A stretch of 64,000 nucleotides of DNA, taken from positions 62,001 to 126,000 of the forward strand of contig NZ_BMWZ01000004.1 in NCBI RefSeq assembly GCF_014651495.1, read 5' to 3'. A program made the position numbers and the translations under genes. Of this stretch, positions 18,468 through 26,132 are shown piece after piece. Source of the stretch: Algibacter mikhailovii. Its GTDB lineage: Bacteria > Bacteroidota > Bacteroidia > Flavobacteriales > Flavobacteriaceae. Numbering within the stretch: position 1 is the stretch's first letter; each line of letters begins with the position of its first letter. Under the pieces are notes generated by a model, which ran no database searches, was not told the DNA's origin, and saw only the letters and a list, made by a program, of their open reading frames with translations.

Positions 18468-19913
18468 TTAAAATTGAAAATAGATGAATGGCGTTTCTTC
18501 TGTTTGCATATACATACCAATTAAAAAAATTAGCATCGCATAAAACACCCATCTTAAAGGCCTTCCCATTACCGTTTCTAATTGAGCAATTGCAAAATCC
18601 TTTTTTCGACCAAACCACTCAATAGCATTAAACAAAACTAATAAAAACAACGTTGGGTAGATTAATTTTCTTATACTATAAGGGGGTAATGAAAATAAAT
18701 TATAGTCAAAAATAGCTATGCAATAACTTATTGCATGTTGAATATTTTCTGCTCTAAAAAAGACCCAAGCAAAAACGACAAGGCCATAGGTAATAAGTAT
18801 TTTAATACATTCCAAAATACTAGGCACGTTTGATGAAATGGATTCTACATGGTTTCTATTTTTATTAAACAACATAAGCGGAATAAAATACAAGGCATTT
18901 AAAAGTCCCCAAAAAATAAAAGTCCAATTTGCTCCATGCCAAAACCCACTAACTAAAAAAATAATAAAAACATTCCTTATCTTATTATAAATACTCCCCT
19001 TACTACCGCCGAGTGGAATATATAAATAATCTCTAAACCAAGTGGATAATGAGATATGCCACCTTCTCCAAAACTCAGCAATATCTCTTGAAAAATATGG
19101 AAAACTAAAGTTTTTGATGAGCCTAAACCCAAACAATTTGGATGTACCAATGGCAATATCTGAATATCCCGAAAAATCACCATATATCTGGAATGAAAAG
19201 AAAACGGCCCCTAAAACTAAGGTACTACCTGAATAATCATCTGAATTGTTAAAGATCATATTGGCATAAACCGCACAATTATCGGCAATAACCATTTTTT
19301 TGAACAAGCCCCATAATATTTGTCGCAGCCCTTCTACGGCTTTTTCATAAACAAATTCTCTTTTTTTATAAAATTGAGGTAAAAGGTTTGTAGCTCTTTC
19401 AATAGGACCTGCTACTAATTGAGGAAAAAAACTAACAAAGGCTGTAAACGCAATAAAATTATGTGTAGGTGTTAATTTACGCTTATAAACATCAATTGTA
19501 TAGCTTAAGGTTTGAAACGTATAAAAACTTATACCTACCGGAAGGATAATATTTAATGAATTTATACTAAGAGACTTCCCAAAGAATTTAAACGCTGTTA
19601 TAAAATTATCTAAAAAGAAGTTATAGTATTTAAAAAAACCTAGTAAGCCTAAATTAACCAATATACTCAAGTATAACAGAACCTTTCGTTTGTTTAACCT
19701 GCCTTCGGTTGATAATTTTCTACCTATTAAATAATCAACAATAGTACTAAACGCTATTAGAAATAAAAAACGCCAATCCCACCATCCATAAAAAACGTAA
19801 CTAGCAACAACAATTAAGAAGTTCTGATACTTTAGGTTTTTGTTAGCAAAAAACCAATAAAGTATAAACACTAGGGGTAAAAACCATGCGAAATCTAGGG
19901 AATTAAAGAGCAT
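18468..19913 (-). CDS. MBOAT family membrane O-acyltransferase (AlgI-like)
   Basis: A 481-residue multi-pass membrane protein. It has the AlgI-type conserved residues: WRRWHISLSTWFRDYLYIP (His286 within it) and VSGFWHGANWTFIFWG, with the invariant MBOAT histidine at 326. About ten to twelve hydrophobic helices span its length. MBOAT proteins pass an acyl group, usually acetyl, from the cytoplasm to an extracytoplasmic glycan through a partner protein, here probably the SGNH-like product encoded just downstream. Its start overlaps the stop of the preceding gene by one base (TAATG). Confidence 0.92.
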   Translation of the reverse strand: MLFNSLDFAWFLPLVFILYWFFANKNLKYQNFLIVVASYVFYGWWDWRFLFLIAFSTIVDYLIGRKLSTEGRLNKRKVLLYLSILVNLGLLGFFKYYNFFLDNFITAFKFFGKSLSINSLNIILPVGISFYTFQTLSYTIDVYKRKLTPTHNFIAFTAFVSFFPQLVAGPIERATNLLPQFYKKREFVYEKAVEGLRQILWGLFKKMVIADNCAVYANMIFNNSDDYSGSTLVLGAVFFSFQIYGDFSGYSDIAIGTSKLFGFRLIKNFSFPYFSRDIAEFWRRWHISLSTWFRDYLYIPLGGSKGSIYNKIRNVFIIFLVSGFWHGANWTFIFWGLLNALYFIPLMLFNKNRNHVESISSNVPSILECIKILITYGLVVFAWVFFRAENIQHAISYCIAIFDYNLFSLPPYSIRKLIYPTLFLLVLFNAIEWFGRKKDFAIAQLETVMGRPLRWVFYAMLIFLIGMYMQTEETPFIYFQF

Positions 19914-20812
19914 TAAAACAGTTTTCGTTTAACCTTAAAAATAAATTCAGAAAGCTTCTCGTTTGTAGTATAATATGAATATCTAAATTTTAAGGTTAAA
20001 GGCAGTTTAATTCCAAACTGCTTATATGACCAATACAACTCAAAACAATATATCTGTTTAAATAGTTTTATAAATTTGCTATCATTAAGAGCAACTTGAA
20101 GTTGACGCTTAATTTCCTCAAACTCTAGACTTGAGTTTTCTTCTATCTGATACTTATTTAGGATTTTTCTTCCTCTAACAACACCTATGTGGTAACCATG
20201 CCAAGGCCTTTCCATTTTGAAGACTTCTTCATCTTCAAACCCAAAAGAATCTTTTACTAATTTGTATAGCACGTGCTCATTTCTTTCTAAACCAGTTAAA
20301 TAATTATTAGAAAACTCTACATCACCAAGAATCTTAGAAGCTAGTGCAGCAAGTTTATAATAATAAGGCCTAACTTCGAAAAAATGCAATCCTGTTAATC
20401 TTTTTGACAAGCCTCCTCCCGGCAATGGTCTTACTTTATTACTAAATGGTAAATTGAAATCTTTCATTTGTTGTTTATGAAAATCAAACAAAGATTTATT
20501 CTCATCTAATATAAGTATATCAACATCACCAATATATATATATTTGTAATCTCTAAAATATTCTTCTGGCAAAACCCAACGCAACAATTTTGGTCCCCCG
20601 CCTTTAATGTTGTTGTGCTCAGGAAAAACATTTTCAAACAATTTATAGTTGGATAGATTGACAATGGCCTCCTTAATTTTTGAGTCAATTTCATTTTGAT
20701 AAAAAATTAAAATATCTGCTTCAGGGTAATTTAAATTAATAAAATATATATATGACGGAATATATTTCTGATAAGAACCAAAAACATAAACTACAAAGGC
20801 ACTTTTATTCAT
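19913..20812 (-). CDS. Putative glycosyltransferase with DxD motif (GT-A like)
   Basis: From the ATG at 20812 it encodes 299 residues; a longer reading starts at a TTG at 20881 deep in the neighbour and is rejected. KYIYIGDVDILIL carries a DxD metal site (Asp96/Asp98), as in GT-A enzymes such as family 8 and its relatives. GGGPKLLRWVLP precedes it, and LTGLHFFEVRPYYYKL follows, which resembles an acceptor loop. The exact family is not certain. The first 8 bases overlap the end of the GT2 gene, and the end overlaps the MBOAT start by one base. Confidence 0.7.
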   Translation of the reverse strand: MNKSAFVVYVFGSYQKYIPSYIYFINLNYPEADILIFYQNEIDSKIKEAIVNLSNYKLFENVFPEHNNIKGGGPKLLRWVLPEEYFRDYKYIYIGDVDILILDENKSLFDFHKQQMKDFNLPFSNKVRPLPGGGLSKRLTGLHFFEVRPYYYKLAALASKILGDVEFSNNYLTGLERNEHVLYKLVKDSFGFEDEEVFKMERPWHGYHIGVVRGRKILNKYQIEENSSLEFEEIKRQLQVALNDSKFIKLFKQIYCFELYWSYKQFGIKLPLTLKFRYSYYTTNEKLSEFIFKVKRKLF

Positions 20813-21761
20813 TGGATAGTATTTTATTATAATAAACCGCTCCTTTTCCAGTAAAAAAATAAATAAAGTACAATATACCAACCTTAATGACCATAAACTT
20901 TATTTGTAATTCTTTTAAACCATATATCTTAAAAAGATAATAATATAACAGCTTAGTTTTTTTGAACTTAAACACCTTAAACAACGCCTTAAAATAAAGC
21001 TTAACAAGATCTGTTTTTACCAAAATAGGAGTATCCGAAGTTATGTCATTCAATACTCTTAATTTCACCTCCATACTTGATTTTACTTTTTTTGTGTCTT
21101 GTAAAAAGTAATTTCCTGTAATTGAATCTGCATGATTTCTAACTCGTACTAAAGACATATTTAGCAAAAGAACTTCTTTATAATTATTCTTTAAAACTTT
21201 TTGTATAAAGTCATACTCCTGTGATTTTGTTAATGATTCATCCAACTCAAAAGGTTCTATTACTGTTCTATGCCATAATACTGTGGGCAAATTAATTTTA
21301 ATCTTAGTTGTAACAAAGTCATAGTAAGCATTCAACTTTATACAATTTGGTTTAGCCTTTATCTCTATATTTGAAAAATCTGAAGAGTATCTATCAAATA
21401 AACAAACACTTATCTTCTTATTTTTTTTAATTAAATCATTTAATTGAGATTCTATTAAATCATGGTCCATCAAATCATCTGAATCAAACCATTTTATATA
21501 AGCTCCCCTACTTTTTTTAAACCCAAAATTTCGAGCTGCATTTCCTCCTTTCGATCGATTTAATGGTCTTTTATAAAAATGAAAGCGTTTGTCTTTTTCA
21601 CGATATTTTAGTATGATTTTATCGGTATGATCTTCCGAACCATCATCGACTACAATACACTCCCAATTTTGATGGGTTTGCCTAATTATAGAATCTAACG
21701 TCTCCTCTATAAGGTTAGCCCGATTATAAGTAGGAATAATTATTGAAACAAGATCTTCCAT
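20805..21761 (-). CDS. Glycosyltransferase family 2
   Basis: A 318-residue GT-A enzyme. The N-terminus has VSIIIPTYNRANLIEETLDS and then ECIVVDDGSEDHT. The metal site is KWFDSDDLMD at about residue 90. The C-terminal part is helical with a hydrophobic stretch near 285-305 (KFMVIKVGILYFIYFF), perhaps a membrane contact. It lies 40 bp after the pyruvyl transferase gene. It probably adds one sugar to the lipid-linked intermediate. Confidence 0.9.
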   Translation of the reverse strand: MEDLVSIIIPTYNRANLIEETLDSIIRQTHQNWECIVVDDGSEDHTDKIILKYREKDKRFHFYKRPLNRSKGGNAARNFGFKKSRGAYIKWFDSDDLMDHDLIESQLNDLIKKNKKISVCLFDRYSSDFSNIEIKAKPNCIKLNAYYDFVTTKIKINLPTVLWHRTVIEPFELDESLTKSQEYDFIQKVLKNNYKEVLLLNMSLVRVRNHADSITGNYFLQDTKKVKSSMEVKLRVLNDITSDTPILVKTDLVKLYFKALFKVFKFKKTKLLYYYLFKIYGLKELQIKFMVIKVGILYFIYFFTGKGAVYYNKILSNE

Positions 21762-21801
21762 AAATTCATCATGCTAGATACGCAAACTAATTAGTAGGTC
21801 G

Positions 21802-22941
21802 TTAGCTTTTAAAAATTAATCTATCGACTCTATCCCACATATGGATAGTTTTTAGACATTCTCCTTTTCCTTTTTCTTTTAAGAGTGAAACTTTTTGTTT
21901 ATAGTTATCTAATTCTAACATTTCCTTTAAAATTCTTTTCGATGCTTCAATATCCAAGATATCTAATATGCAATCTTCTGATTGATAATCCTTCATCAAC
22001 TCCTGATATTTATGACTCCATGCTGTACAAAACGTAGGAGTTGCTTGAGACAAACCACTAACTACACCATGAAACCTTGAAGAAATCAACATCTTCGAAC
22101 TCCCTATAATTAGCTTTATTTCATCTGCATTTTTATTGTTGTAAACATCAAAATTATTTTTATTAATCTTTTTTATTAATTCTAAATCATTGTTTCCTTC
22201 ATGATTTAGGAAGAATACTTGTTCATTGAGTTCTTCCGACAAATAGCAAACAATTTTTTCTAAAAACCTAATATATTCCTGGGCTATTTCCCCATTAGTA
22301 TGGGTAATCATTTTTACATTTGGCACTATACATATCTTATCCGACAAAGAAGAATAATCAATACTGCATTGTGGTTTATATAAATTTGTAAAATCGGGAG
22401 ATAAAACAAGTTTTGAAGAATCATCTACCAGTTCTTTTACAGCCATGTATGATTTATTATCTCTTGCAAAAAACAAATCACCTAATTTGTACAATTCTTG
22501 CATATAATATTTAGCTAAAGGCTTTGTGAATAAGCCTAAAGCTTGAGGAAGAAATATAATTTTACAACCCCTTCTTTTTAATTTTCTATAATGTTTTAAT
22601 TTATTATCTATTATTCCTTTTGTTGTGGCTTCATATATCCATTGATCTCCTATTCGAAATCCACCAGCGTCTAAAACAACATCAACATCTTTAACATTAA
22701 CAAGTCCTTCATTAATAAACTTTTCTTTTGGAAAAAGAGAAGTGAAATCAACTTTAAAACGTTGTAACTGAAAAGGAGAATATAAATTAAGAGAAGCTTT
22801 TTGTGCTCTATTAGCATTCTTTTGAGATCCTTTAAAAACCAATCTTGTATTTTTATCTTTAAAATGATGTACAATTGCTCTAAGCATTAACTCAGCACCT
22901 TTATTGACAAATCCCGTATTTTCAATTTGTATATTTCTCAT
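21802..22941 (-). CDS. Polysaccharide pyruvyl transferase family protein
   Basis: A 379-residue protein of the polysaccharide pyruvyl transferase family (PF04230, CsaB/WcaK type). Early residues show NTGFVNKGAELMLRAIVHHF, and VDVVLDAGGFRIGDQW gives the middle glycine motif. SSRFHGVVSGLSQATP is the conserved SRxH block near residue 290, with a basic residue expected to bind phosphoenolpyruvate. The enzyme adds a ketal pyruvate to a sugar, giving the polymer an acidic group. It overlaps the nitroreductase-like gene by 20 bp, and these two families often occur together. Confidence 0.9.
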   Translation of the reverse strand: MRNIQIENTGFVNKGAELMLRAIVHHFKDKNTRLVFKGSQKNANRAQKASLNLYSPFQLQRFKVDFTSLFPKEKFINEGLVNVKDVDVVLDAGGFRIGDQWIYEATTKGIIDNKLKHYRKLKRRGCKIIFLPQALGLFTKPLAKYYMQELYKLGDLFFARDNKSYMAVKELVDDSSKLVLSPDFTNLYKPQCSIDYSSLSDKICIVPNVKMITHTNGEIAQEYIRFLEKIVCYLSEELNEQVFFLNHEGNNDLELIKKINKNNFDVYNNKNADEIKLIIGSSKMLISSRFHGVVSGLSQATPTFCTAWSHKYQELMKDYQSEDCILDILDIEASKRILKEMLELDNYKQKVSLLKEKGKGECLKTIHMWDRVDRLIFKS

Positions 22942-24007
22942 TTATCCTTAAAATTTTAGAATAGTCTTTTTTTTCTGAAAAAGGAATTAACCCATCATTT
23001 TTTGCATACCCTAAAGCTATAAAACAAATACCTCTTTTATGATTTGGGATATTAAACAATTTATGAAAATCATTTTCTCGAGATTCTATATCAGGCCAAT
23101 TAATTACGCATGACGATACGCCCTGGGATTCTAGACCTAATAAAAAGCCCATAGTAAATAAAGATCCATCAATATATATTAAATGCCTATCTCTTTCATC
23201 AAAATAATAACTTAAATCACCTATAACTATAGCCAGATTTTGAATTTCCTCCTTAAACGTTGTCACGCCCATAGGCAATTCTACAGCTTTTTTAATTAAG
23301 CTTTTATCATCTATAAACAACAATTCAAATGGCTGCCTATTACAAGCACTTGGAGCTTCTAACCCAATGCTTATGGCCCTTTCTAAAACTTCTTTTTCAA
23401 CCTTCTTATCTTGAAAGAACCTTACGGAATGTCTTCTCTTTGCCAAACTAAATAAATCTTCCACATCGATAGTTACAGTTGATAAATCTGCAAAGGGGAA
23501 AGGCGTACTCTTATGGTTCTTCTCCTTAGACATCAATGACTTTGAAAAGTCTAAATATTTCGACCGAGCTAAATCTATATTTTTGTTCCCCAGTCCTATT
23601 TCGTTAAAATACAAATCAAGAACTTCTTTAGACCACTTTCTATTTAAATCATCTAAATACTCATAAGTACTAATAAATGCATCAACAGTTGAATCTATGT
23701 AGCCATTTGCGAAAAAAGACTTTCTATTTGGTATAATTAACCCTTTTTCTATGCGATGTATTTCTCTTCTTAACTTTGAAATATTAGGAAGCTTTTTTTG
23801 TAACTTTTCATGATGTATTTTTTTTCCTAAAAACACACTTTGCATTTCCCTGTCGAAACTATGATCAAAAAGAAAATAATATAGTTTAACTATAAATATT
23901 GTATTTCCGGAAATATTTAATACTAGGCTTTGTTTGTTTTTTTCTGTTATTCTAACAAAATGAAAAAGCCTTCTCTTTAGTTTGTATAAACTTTTTTTTA
24001 AGTCCAT
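22922..24007 (-). CDS. Nitroreductase-family protein of polysaccharide loci
   Basis: A 361-residue protein. The C-terminal two thirds is an FMN-type nitroreductase domain: RRHSVRFFQDKKVEKEVLE at about 190, APSACNRQPFELLFIDD, and GFLLGLESQGVSSCVINWP. Residues 1-165 form an N-terminal extension rich in basic and aromatic residues (MDLKKSLYKLKRRLFHFV) with a conserved-looking RREIHRIEKGL. Such proteins are regular neighbours of pyruvyl transferases in glycan loci, but their substrate is not known to me. It overlaps wzt by 10 bp and the pyruvyl transferase by 20 bp. Confidence 0.8.
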   Translation of the reverse strand: MDLKKSLYKLKRRLFHFVRITEKNKQSLVLNISGNTIFIVKLYYFLFDHSFDREMQSVFLGKKIHHEKLQKKLPNISKLRREIHRIEKGLIIPNRKSFFANGYIDSTVDAFISTYEYLDDLNRKWSKEVLDLYFNEIGLGNKNIDLARSKYLDFSKSLMSKEKNHKSTPFPFADLSTVTIDVEDLFSLAKRRHSVRFFQDKKVEKEVLERAISIGLEAPSACNRQPFELLFIDDKSLIKKAVELPMGVTTFKEEIQNLAIVIGDLSYYFDERDRHLIYIDGSLFTMGFLLGLESQGVSSCVINWPDIESRENDFHKLFNIPNHKRGICFIALGYAKNDGLIPFSEKKDYSKILRINEKYTN

Positions 24008-25248
24008 ACACTATCTATTAAGAAATTTCCATTGCCACTAATTACATTTTTACCAACGCCATAGTAGTCCCCAGGATCCACTTGAAATGATAAAGCACTT
24101 AATTCTCTGTGATGAGGTTTTCCCATTAAGTGCAAGGACAGGTTAATTGTATACAGTCCTGAAACAAAGGGTAGTTTTTTTATTTTAAAAATAACTTTGC
24201 TAGCATCTTTTGCAATTTGTTTTTTAGCATAACTATTTCCAAAATGTGCTATTTTTTCGCCATACTCATTATATAAACCAATAAAAAGATTAATATCATC
24301 TAATGTTTCCTTCTCCAACTCCACCTCTACAGTTAATGAATCACCACTATGAAAGTTTGTACATATTAAGTTTTCATTCTTAATAGTGGCTTTTGTCATT
24401 CTTACAATAGGTTTATCACTGTTAAAATAGTTAACTCCACTATTAGCCTGTTCATTAAGAAGTAGATACTCATTAATTGCTTTATCGGTATTAGTTAAAG
24501 TTTGAACTTGTCCATTCTTTAAAACTAAACATTGAGAACATAAACTTTTAATAGCTCCCATATTATGACTGACAAACAAAACTGTCCTCCCGTCAAAATT
24601 TGAAATATCTTGCATCTTGCCTATAGCTTTTTTTTGAAACTCGGCATCACCAACCGCCAATACTTCATCTACCACCAAAATATCTGGCTCTAAAAACGCC
24701 GCAACTGCAAAAGCTAATCGCACTTTCATACCTGAGGAATAACGTTTCACCGGTGTATTAATATAACGTTGGCACCCTGAAAACTCTATAATCTCTTCTA
24801 ATTTGGTACTAATTTCAGCTTTTGTCATACCCAAAATAGCCCCATTTAGGAAGATATTTTCCTTTCCTGTCATTTCAGGATGAAAACCTGTACCCACCTC
24901 CAAAAGAGAGGCAATTCGCCCTTTAGTTTTTATTTCTCCAGTGGTTGGTCCTGTTACTTTCGATAGAATTTTTAGCAGTGTTGACTTCCCTGCCCCATTT
25001 TTACCTATAATACCTAAAACCTCACCACGTTCCACTTCAAAACTAATATCCTTTAAAGCCCAAGCGTATTGAGAATCACCTTTTGTAGCCCTATTGTTAG
25101 TCTCTCCAATTTTCAAATAAGGATCTTCCTTACCCCGAATAACATGCCACCACCTATTCAAATCATGACTAATGGTTCCTGTGCCAATGGTCCCCAGACG
25201 ATATTGCTTTGATATGTTTTCTACCTTTAAAATTACATCCTTCTTCAT
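23998..25248 (-). CDS. wzt: ABC transporter ATP-binding protein for polysaccharide export (Wzt-like)
   Basis: A 416-residue ATPase. Walker A GKNGAGKST is at 82-90, the signature YSSGMKVRLAFA at 170-180 and Walker B DILVVDE at 189-195. Residues 280-416 form a C-terminal beta-rich extension like the Wzt carbohydrate-binding domain, which in E. coli O9a recognises the capped non-reducing end of the glycan. The insert between the first strand and Walker A (about 25-65) is typical of O-antigen exporters. It starts 1 bp after the permease gene ends. It powers export of a finished or partly finished glycan across the inner membrane. Confidence 0.93.
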   Translation of the reverse strand: MKKDVILKVENISKQYRLGTIGTGTISHDLNRWWHVIRGKEDPYLKIGETNNRATKGDSQYAWALKDISFEVERGEVLGIIGKNGAGKSTLLKILSKVTGPTTGEIKTKGRIASLLEVGTGFHPEMTGKENIFLNGAILGMTKAEISTKLEEIIEFSGCQRYINTPVKRYSSGMKVRLAFAVAAFLEPDILVVDEVLAVGDAEFQKKAIGKMQDISNFDGRTVLFVSHNMGAIKSLCSQCLVLKNGQVQTLTNTDKAINEYLLLNEQANSGVNYFNSDKPIVRMTKATIKNENLICTNFHSGDSLTVEVELEKETLDDINLFIGLYNEYGEKIAHFGNSYAKKQIAKDASKVIFKIKKLPFVSGLYTINLSLHLMGKPHHRELSALSFQVDPGDYYGVGKNVISGNGNFLIDSVWT

Positions 25249-25249
25249 A

Positions 25250-26095
25250 CTAAATCGTATCTATAAAGCTTTTCTCTGTTTTATTAAAAATTAAAATACC
25301 TAACAGAAAAACACTTACTGCAAAAACCAGCGTATATACAACCCCGAATAATGAGGTGGTCCCTTCTCCTAATAATACATATCTAGAAAATTCTATAACG
25401 TAAGCCATCGGATTATAATCTACAGCCCAAGCAAAACTATTATCTGCAAATAAACTATAGGGCAAGGTGACTAATGAGATATACATAAGTAATTGCACGC
25501 CAAAGGTTAATAAAAAGGATAAATCTCTATATCTTGTTACCATAGACGAAATAATCATACCTAAACCTAGACCTAACAATCCCATAACCAAAACAATAAC
25601 AGGGAAAAACAAGACAAACATATTTGGTCTTACGGTACTACCTTGCGTAATAAAATACAGATAGAATACGACAAAAATGGTCAATTGAATACCAAATTTT
25701 ATGAGATTAGATAATACTATAGACAACGGCATGATAACTCTAGGAAAATACACTTTACCAAAAATGGCCTGGTTTTTCTTAAAGATATCCGCTGTACCCG
25801 TCAAACACTCTTTAAAGTAATTCCAAGACACCACACCAGCTAGATTGAATAAAAATGGCGGGATACCTCCCGTATCAATATTAGCTATAGTATTAAATAC
25901 CAAGGTAAAAATAACAGAGGTAAACAAAGGCTGTATAACGTACCACAGCGGCCCTAAAACGGTTTGCTTGTATACGGTAATCACATCACGTTTTACAAAA
26001 AGTAGCAGCAAATCGCGGTACTGCCAAATTTCTTTAAAATTAAAGTCTATTAATTTCTTTTTAGAAGATATTGTATATAACCACTTGTCATTCAA
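25250..26095 (-). CDS. wzm: ABC-2 type polysaccharide export permease (Wzm-like)
   Basis: A 281-residue permease with about six hydrophobic helices. The N-terminal cytosolic region has the typical LLLLFVKRDVITVYKQTVLG leading into PLWYVIQPLFTSVIFTLVF, the usual opening of O-antigen/capsule ABC-2 permeases. TTG at 26095 is the only reasonable start, since an in-frame stop lies five codons upstream and no ATG intervenes. It pairs with the adjacent Wzt ATPase and is placed 37 bp after wzc. Confidence 0.92.
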   Translation of the reverse strand: MNDKWLYTISSKKKLIDFNFKEIWQYRDLLLLFVKRDVITVYKQTVLGPLWYVIQPLFTSVIFTLVFNTIANIDTGGIPPFLFNLAGVVSWNYFKECLTGTADIFKKNQAIFGKVYFPRVIMPLSIVLSNLIKFGIQLTIFVVFYLYFITQGSTVRPNMFVLFFPVIVLVMGLLGLGLGMIISSMVTRYRDLSFLLTFGVQLLMYISLVTLPYSLFADNSFAWAVDYNPMAYVIEFSRYVLLGEGTTSLFGVVYTLVFAVSVFLLGILIFNKTEKSFIDTI

Positions 26096-26132
26096 AGTAA
26101 AATGGATTTATCTATTTGTAATTATTATGTAA

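Noticed and set aside
20812-20881. Longer N-terminus for the DxD glycosyltransferase
   Set aside because: It begins with TTG deep inside the GT2 gene, while the ATG at 20812 starts a normal first beta strand.
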